This document shows positions 61,156 through 64,000 of a stretch of 64,000 nt of DNA, one piece after another. The stretch is from CAIWHR01 sp963846855. GTDB lineage: Bacteria > Pseudomonadota > Gammaproteobacteria > Burkholderiales > Casimicrobiaceae. The notes under the pieces are model-generated. The model had not been told where the DNA came from. It did not search any database and worked only from the letters and a program-made list of their open reading frames with translations. Position numbers and translations under genes: made by a program. The DNA lies in NCBI GenBank assembly GCA_963846855.1, contig CAWJXK010000008.1, positions 930,001-994,000 of the forward strand, written 5' to 3'. Every line of letters starts with the position of its first letter. Positions within the stretch are counted from its first letter, which is position 1.

Positions 61156-61583
61156 GAAACCGCGACGGGCGACAACTTCCCCGGAACGGTCGACGGGTAC
61201 GAATGCAAAGCCCCACGATGATCGCGGGGCTTCGCAGGATCGCCACATCGCTGTGGCATCATTTCGTTGCGTCACCGCAACGTATGCCGGTGTCTGGACA
61301 CCGGCGTCGGGGTCAACCTGTAGTGAATGTCATCTATAGAGTGTCTCCCCATCGTCGAACACTACGACCTCGGCAGGATCTCGCAGCGGCGAACCTCGGG
61401 AAGCATCCGGTTGCGCAAGACGTCGCGCATGAAGCCGGAGCGCGCACCCCGATGTCATCTCCACGAGCGCCGATCCACGAAGCGCCCCTCCAATTTCAAG
61501 CTGCGTTGAACAACAGACCGTTTCAAGCCTCCGAAAGTTCGCCTTCCCTAAGGCACATCGCATGCGGTGCCCGGCAGCTCGAA
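61156..61583. other. intergenic region with a GC hairpin
   Basis: About 430 bases between convergent genes. A hairpin AAGCCCC...GGGGCTT lies at about 61206-61233, possibly the DUF1415 terminator although no T-run follows. No supported gene. Confidence 0.45.
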
Positions 61584-61757
61584 TCAATGACCTTTGCTCG
61601 AGCGCATGTAAAGAGGGGAATATTGCGCGGACGGTGCAAGGTATCGCTCCTCGAGCTGATGTCGCAACCGGTTCGCGGTCTCGATTTCGGCATCCGTAGC
61701 GAAGCTCGCCGGTGGATCTCCGCTGTTGTCGAGGTTGTACAGTTCAATTTTCGGCAT
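61584..61757 (-). CDS. small hypothetical protein
   Basis: A 57-residue polar protein (MPKIELYNLDNSGDPPASFA, then ETANRLRHQLEERYLAPSAQ). The ATG at 61757 is preceded by AAGGAG at ideal spacing, which is the main support. No homologue is recognised. Confidence 0.5.
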   Translation of the reverse strand: MPKIELYNLDNSGDPPASFATDAEIETANRLRHQLEERYLAPSAQYSPLYMRSSKGH

Positions 61758-61964
61758 GAGAGCTCCTTCTATTGGAAGGGCCGGACCCAGTGGGTCCTCA
61801 GACGATAAGCAGCATATCGCGTGCCAGGACGACAGATCAGCGATGACGGGGCGCGCCGCCGAGGATGGGAGGACAGGGCGAGGTGAAGCGCGGCGCGCAT
61901 CGCTCACGACAGCGCGGTGGACGGACGGTAGCCGTCGATTAATGCGCAAATCGGCGGAGGTGGG

Positions 61965-62159
61965 TCAGGCGTCGTAACTTTCCTGCTGAAGTTCCTGTCC
62001 GGCCATGAACTCGGCAATCGACATCTGGCACTCGGCCTCGTCGTGAACGTGACTGGAACGCCGGAATCCCTGCATCTTCCAATTGCCGCCCTGGATTCGA
62101 ACCGGATCGTGCATCGCCTGCAGGGCAGGAAGGTCGTGCCGGTTCGGGGATTGGTTCAC
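61965..62159 (-). CDS. small hypothetical protein coupled to a 19-residue peptide
   Basis: A 64-residue soluble protein (MHDPVRIQGGNWKMQGFRRS and MSIAEFMAGQELQQESYDA). The GTG start at 62159 overlaps the stop of the 19-codon ORF upstream as GTGA, so it may be translated by re-initiation. There is no ribosome site of its own. The function is unknown. Confidence 0.4.
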   Translation of the reverse strand: MNQSPNRHDLPALQAMHDPVRIQGGNWKMQGFRRSSHVHDEAECQMSIAEFMAGQELQQESYDA

Positions 62160-62215
62160 AGCACAAACACAAGCAGAAGAATGATCAACACAAGCATGCC
62201 GCCGCCAATATACAT
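62156..62215 (-). CDS. 19-residue hydrophobic membrane peptide
   Basis: A complete micro-gene: MYIGGGMLVLIILLLVFVL and a TGA stop. It is almost entirely one membrane helix, resembling other very short conserved membrane peptides in proteobacteria. GGAG lies about seven bases before the ATG. Its stop overlaps the GTG start of the next small gene. Confidence 0.5.
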   Translation of the reverse strand: MYIGGGMLVLIILLLVFVL

Positions 62216-62423
62216 TTGAGACTCCGGTTAGGCGCTGACGCTCACTCGGGAGAGTCGGAGCGTAGGTTCATTGGAGCAGCCGCACGCCGCGGTGTCTGTA
62301 CGATGGCGCACGGCGCGTCCCCCAACCGGCGCGCGCCAGGCGAGCCGCACCAACCGGAGCGACGTCGGCGATCGGTGACGTTCCTCGTCGAGCAATGCTG
62401 AAGAACGTTTGCGGAAGCGTTAC

Positions 62424-64000
62424 TTACTCCGGAAGCGGCGCGGGGCTGACCATGGACACTATGCTTCGCTTGTCCCGCGCTATGCGGTAGCTTCCCTGCA
62501 TGCCGGTCCCGAGCCCGGGCGGCACGGGCGCCTGTCCGGCGGCGCGCGCAAGGGCCAGCGCATCGTGCAATCCGGTCACGCCCAGGGTCCTGCATACGTG
62601 AGCGACTCGCCGGAGCGCGGAGGATCCCATCGCATCGGTTCGACCGGAATACCGGACCTCGCCGCTCAATGCCATCTCCAGTTCGTTGGCCGCTTCGATG
62701 GCGATGGATTCCGCTTCGAATACCGAGAGCGTCGCGAGCGCATGGAGGTCGTCCGGCAATTCGGTGGCCGCCAATTCCCGTTGCGTGTAGGCGCGGACCC
62801 TCCGTTCCAGGCTGCTGCCGCGGCCTCCGAGCGCGGCGCACGTCGCGCTCGCCGCTGCTGCCGGTCCGCCTTGGACGGGCGCCGCGTGGGTGTAGGCGGC
62901 ATGGAGCATTCCGGTGGCAACGACAGGGACCGAAAAGTCGTAGCGAACCAGGATTCCGGCGGTCCCGACCAGATGATTGATGAACGGACGCCCGCAGGGA
63001 CGGTAGCCGCCATCCATCAGGACCTGCGCGAGACTGTACGCGCGGGCGATCATTGCGAGTTCTTCGGGCTCGTAGCCGCGGCGAAGCGCGAGATCGAGCA
63101 ATGCCGACCGTGATTGGACGAGTTCATCGGCCCGCATCGGTGCCAAGCGATCCGCGGGTGCCGGAAGTCGCGGCCGTATCGGGTCGACCTGTGCCAGGTG
63201 AGAGCGGAGGAAGTTCCTGACGCCTCCGAACGACCGGTCGTCGTTGACGACATGCCATTTCCGGCTGAAGGCGTCGATGCTCGCCTCGCCCTCGGCGGCG
63301 GACCACCGTTCCCGGTAGAACCCGAGGTCGTCGAGCATGTAGTCGGAGTGCGCCAGGTATTGGACGCGGGACGCCGGTTCGAAGTACACCGGAAATCCGC
63401 GCCGCACGGACGCCAGCGCGACGTCGATGTGCTCGTGCACACACCGAATCGCCGGATCGAGGAATGATCCGTCGCGCAGCAGCTCGGTCCGCACGAGCAT
63501 GCAGTGGAATTCGACGAAGTCGCACGGCCGTCGGGCGAGCTGACCCGCAACCTGCCGGGGGTCCGCGTCGTACAGGCCGTGCGCCTCGGCCAGTACCCTG
63601 CCGCCTTCGACCGGGGTCTCGGTCAATCTTCCGCCGGCCATGTGTATTTTCGCCCGACCGATGCCGTCGCCCCAGAGATACAGCGGACCCACGATGCCTG
63701 CGCCGGTTTCATCGGCGCAGGCGACCAGCGCGTCGAGCCAGCCTGCCTCGACCTGCACGTCGTTGTCGATGAACACCACATAATCCGTGTCGATTGATGC
63801 GGCCACGCGCTTCCTGGCTTCCTGCGGCCACAGCGGCTCGTCGAACCGGACCACCTCCAGCCCCCACTGCGCAGACCGCTGGGCGAACGTTTCGCGCAGC
63901 CAGTGCGGCGACTGGACATCGAGGTAGATGAACCGGAAGGGCCGTGCGGTATCGGCGACGATGCTGTCGATCGCCGCTTCGGCGAGCGAATGCCGTTCGC
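62424..64000 (-). CDS. GT2 glycosyltransferase fused to an HD-like domain (5' end outside window)
   Basis: The reading frame is open from the right edge (63998, ERHSLAEAAIDSIVADTARP), so the start lies beyond the window; at least 525 residues are inside. The N-terminal part is a family 2 glycosyltransferase with the DxD-type motif VVFIDNDVQVEAGWLDALV and GPLYLWGDGIGRAK. VHEHIDVALASVRRGFPVYF follows. From about two thirds on comes a helical domain with FINHLVGTAGILV and TGMLHAAYTHA, which looks like the HD-like DUF6817 domain found fused to such enzymes. It is probably involved in surface polysaccharide synthesis. Confidence 0.8.
   Translation of the reverse strand, partial: ERHSLAEAAIDSIVADTARPFRFIYLDVQSPHWLRETFAQRSAQWGLEVVRFDEPLWPQEARKRVAASIDTDYVVFIDNDVQVEAGWLDALVACADETGAGIVGPLYLWGDGIGRAKIHMAGGRLTETPVEGGRVLAEAHGLYDADPRQVAGQLARRPCDFVEFHCMLVRTELLRDGSFLDPAIRCVHEHIDVALASVRRGFPVYFEPASRVQYLAHSDYMLDDLGFYRERWSAAEGEASIDAFSRKWHVVNDDRSFGGVRNFLRSHLAQVDPIRPRLPAPADRLAPMRADELVQSRSALLDLALRRGYEPEELAMIARAYSLAQVLMDGGYRPCGRPFINHLVGTAGILVRYDFSVPVVATGMLHAAYTHAAPVQGGPAAAASATCAALGGRGSSLERRVRAYTQRELAATELPDDLHALATLSVFEAESIAIEAANELEMALSGEVRYSGRTDAMGSSALRRVAHVCRTLGVTGLHDALALARAAGQAPVPPGLGTGMQGSYRIARDKRSIVSMVSPAPLPE

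Overview
The window is GC-rich bacterial chromosome, most likely from a soil or freshwater betaproteobacterium (Burkholderiales-like). Reasons: a PtsH-type HPr-like protein in the betaproteobacterial style, DUF3562, DUF3297 and DUF1415 proteins, an AtoDA/3-hydroxybutyrate operon, and HMG-CoA lyase paired with a class III CoA-transferase. No rRNA, no complete tRNA and no CRISPR array were seen. The placement is an inference from protein families, not from a marker gene.

Layout. 0.3-2.1 kb: a Cys-rich exported protein overlapping a type II NADH dehydrogenase. 2.3-4.6 kb: small proteins, a CadC-like winged-helix regulator and a DoxX protein. 4.7-8.4 kb: a NarL-type response regulator and a large propeller histidine kinase, followed by a collapsed second copy of that operon. 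9.9-13.9 kb: a ketone-body operon (3-hydroxybutyrate dehydrogenase, CoA-transferase subunits A and B, CBS protein, GntP permease); the last two genes are frameshifted. 14-18 kb: decayed fragments (CadC-like, a paralogue of the small protein at 2.4 kb, nitrobindin, KatG) among a Sel1 protein, a GNAT enzyme and an epimerase. 18-23 kb: atypical pyruvate kinase, metallophosphoesterase plus glycosyltransferase, DUF3562.

23.6-35.8 kb: a stretch bracketed by tRNA-fMet-like 3' remnants and near-identical terminators. It carries a frameshifted DUF4034-like gene, an HPr-like protein lacking the phosphorylatable histidine, an XRE regulator, a six-gene membrane complex related to hydrogenase-4 and complex I but without NiFe ligands (Ehr type), a hemerythrin protein and a toxin-antitoxin pair. 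36-42.5 kb: an IS3 transposase, a class II lanthipeptide synthetase with a ProcM-like CCG zinc motif, its Nif11-leader precursor, and a TonB-like protein with long QEAAR repeats. This lanthipeptide locus is the most distinctive system in the window.

42.9-48.8 kb: a frameshifted cyclase-ATPase-TPR regulator, small proteins, and a membrane pseudokinase translationally coupled to an exported Ala/Pro-rich protein. 49-62 kb: mostly ordinary metabolic genes (thioesterase, DUF3297, DUF3313, lipoprotein, CoA-transferase III, HMG-CoA lyase, haloacid dehalogenase, SDR, LysR with a divergent aldo-keto reductase, F420-reductase-like protein, class III cyclase, DUF1415), interrupted by a ~295-bp MITE-like element at 50.8 kb. 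The right end holds a cluster of very small genes and a glycosyltransferase that runs off the window.

About a dozen genes carry frameshifts or are fragments. Some are clearly old decay; several single-base shifts in otherwise intact families could instead be sequencing errors.
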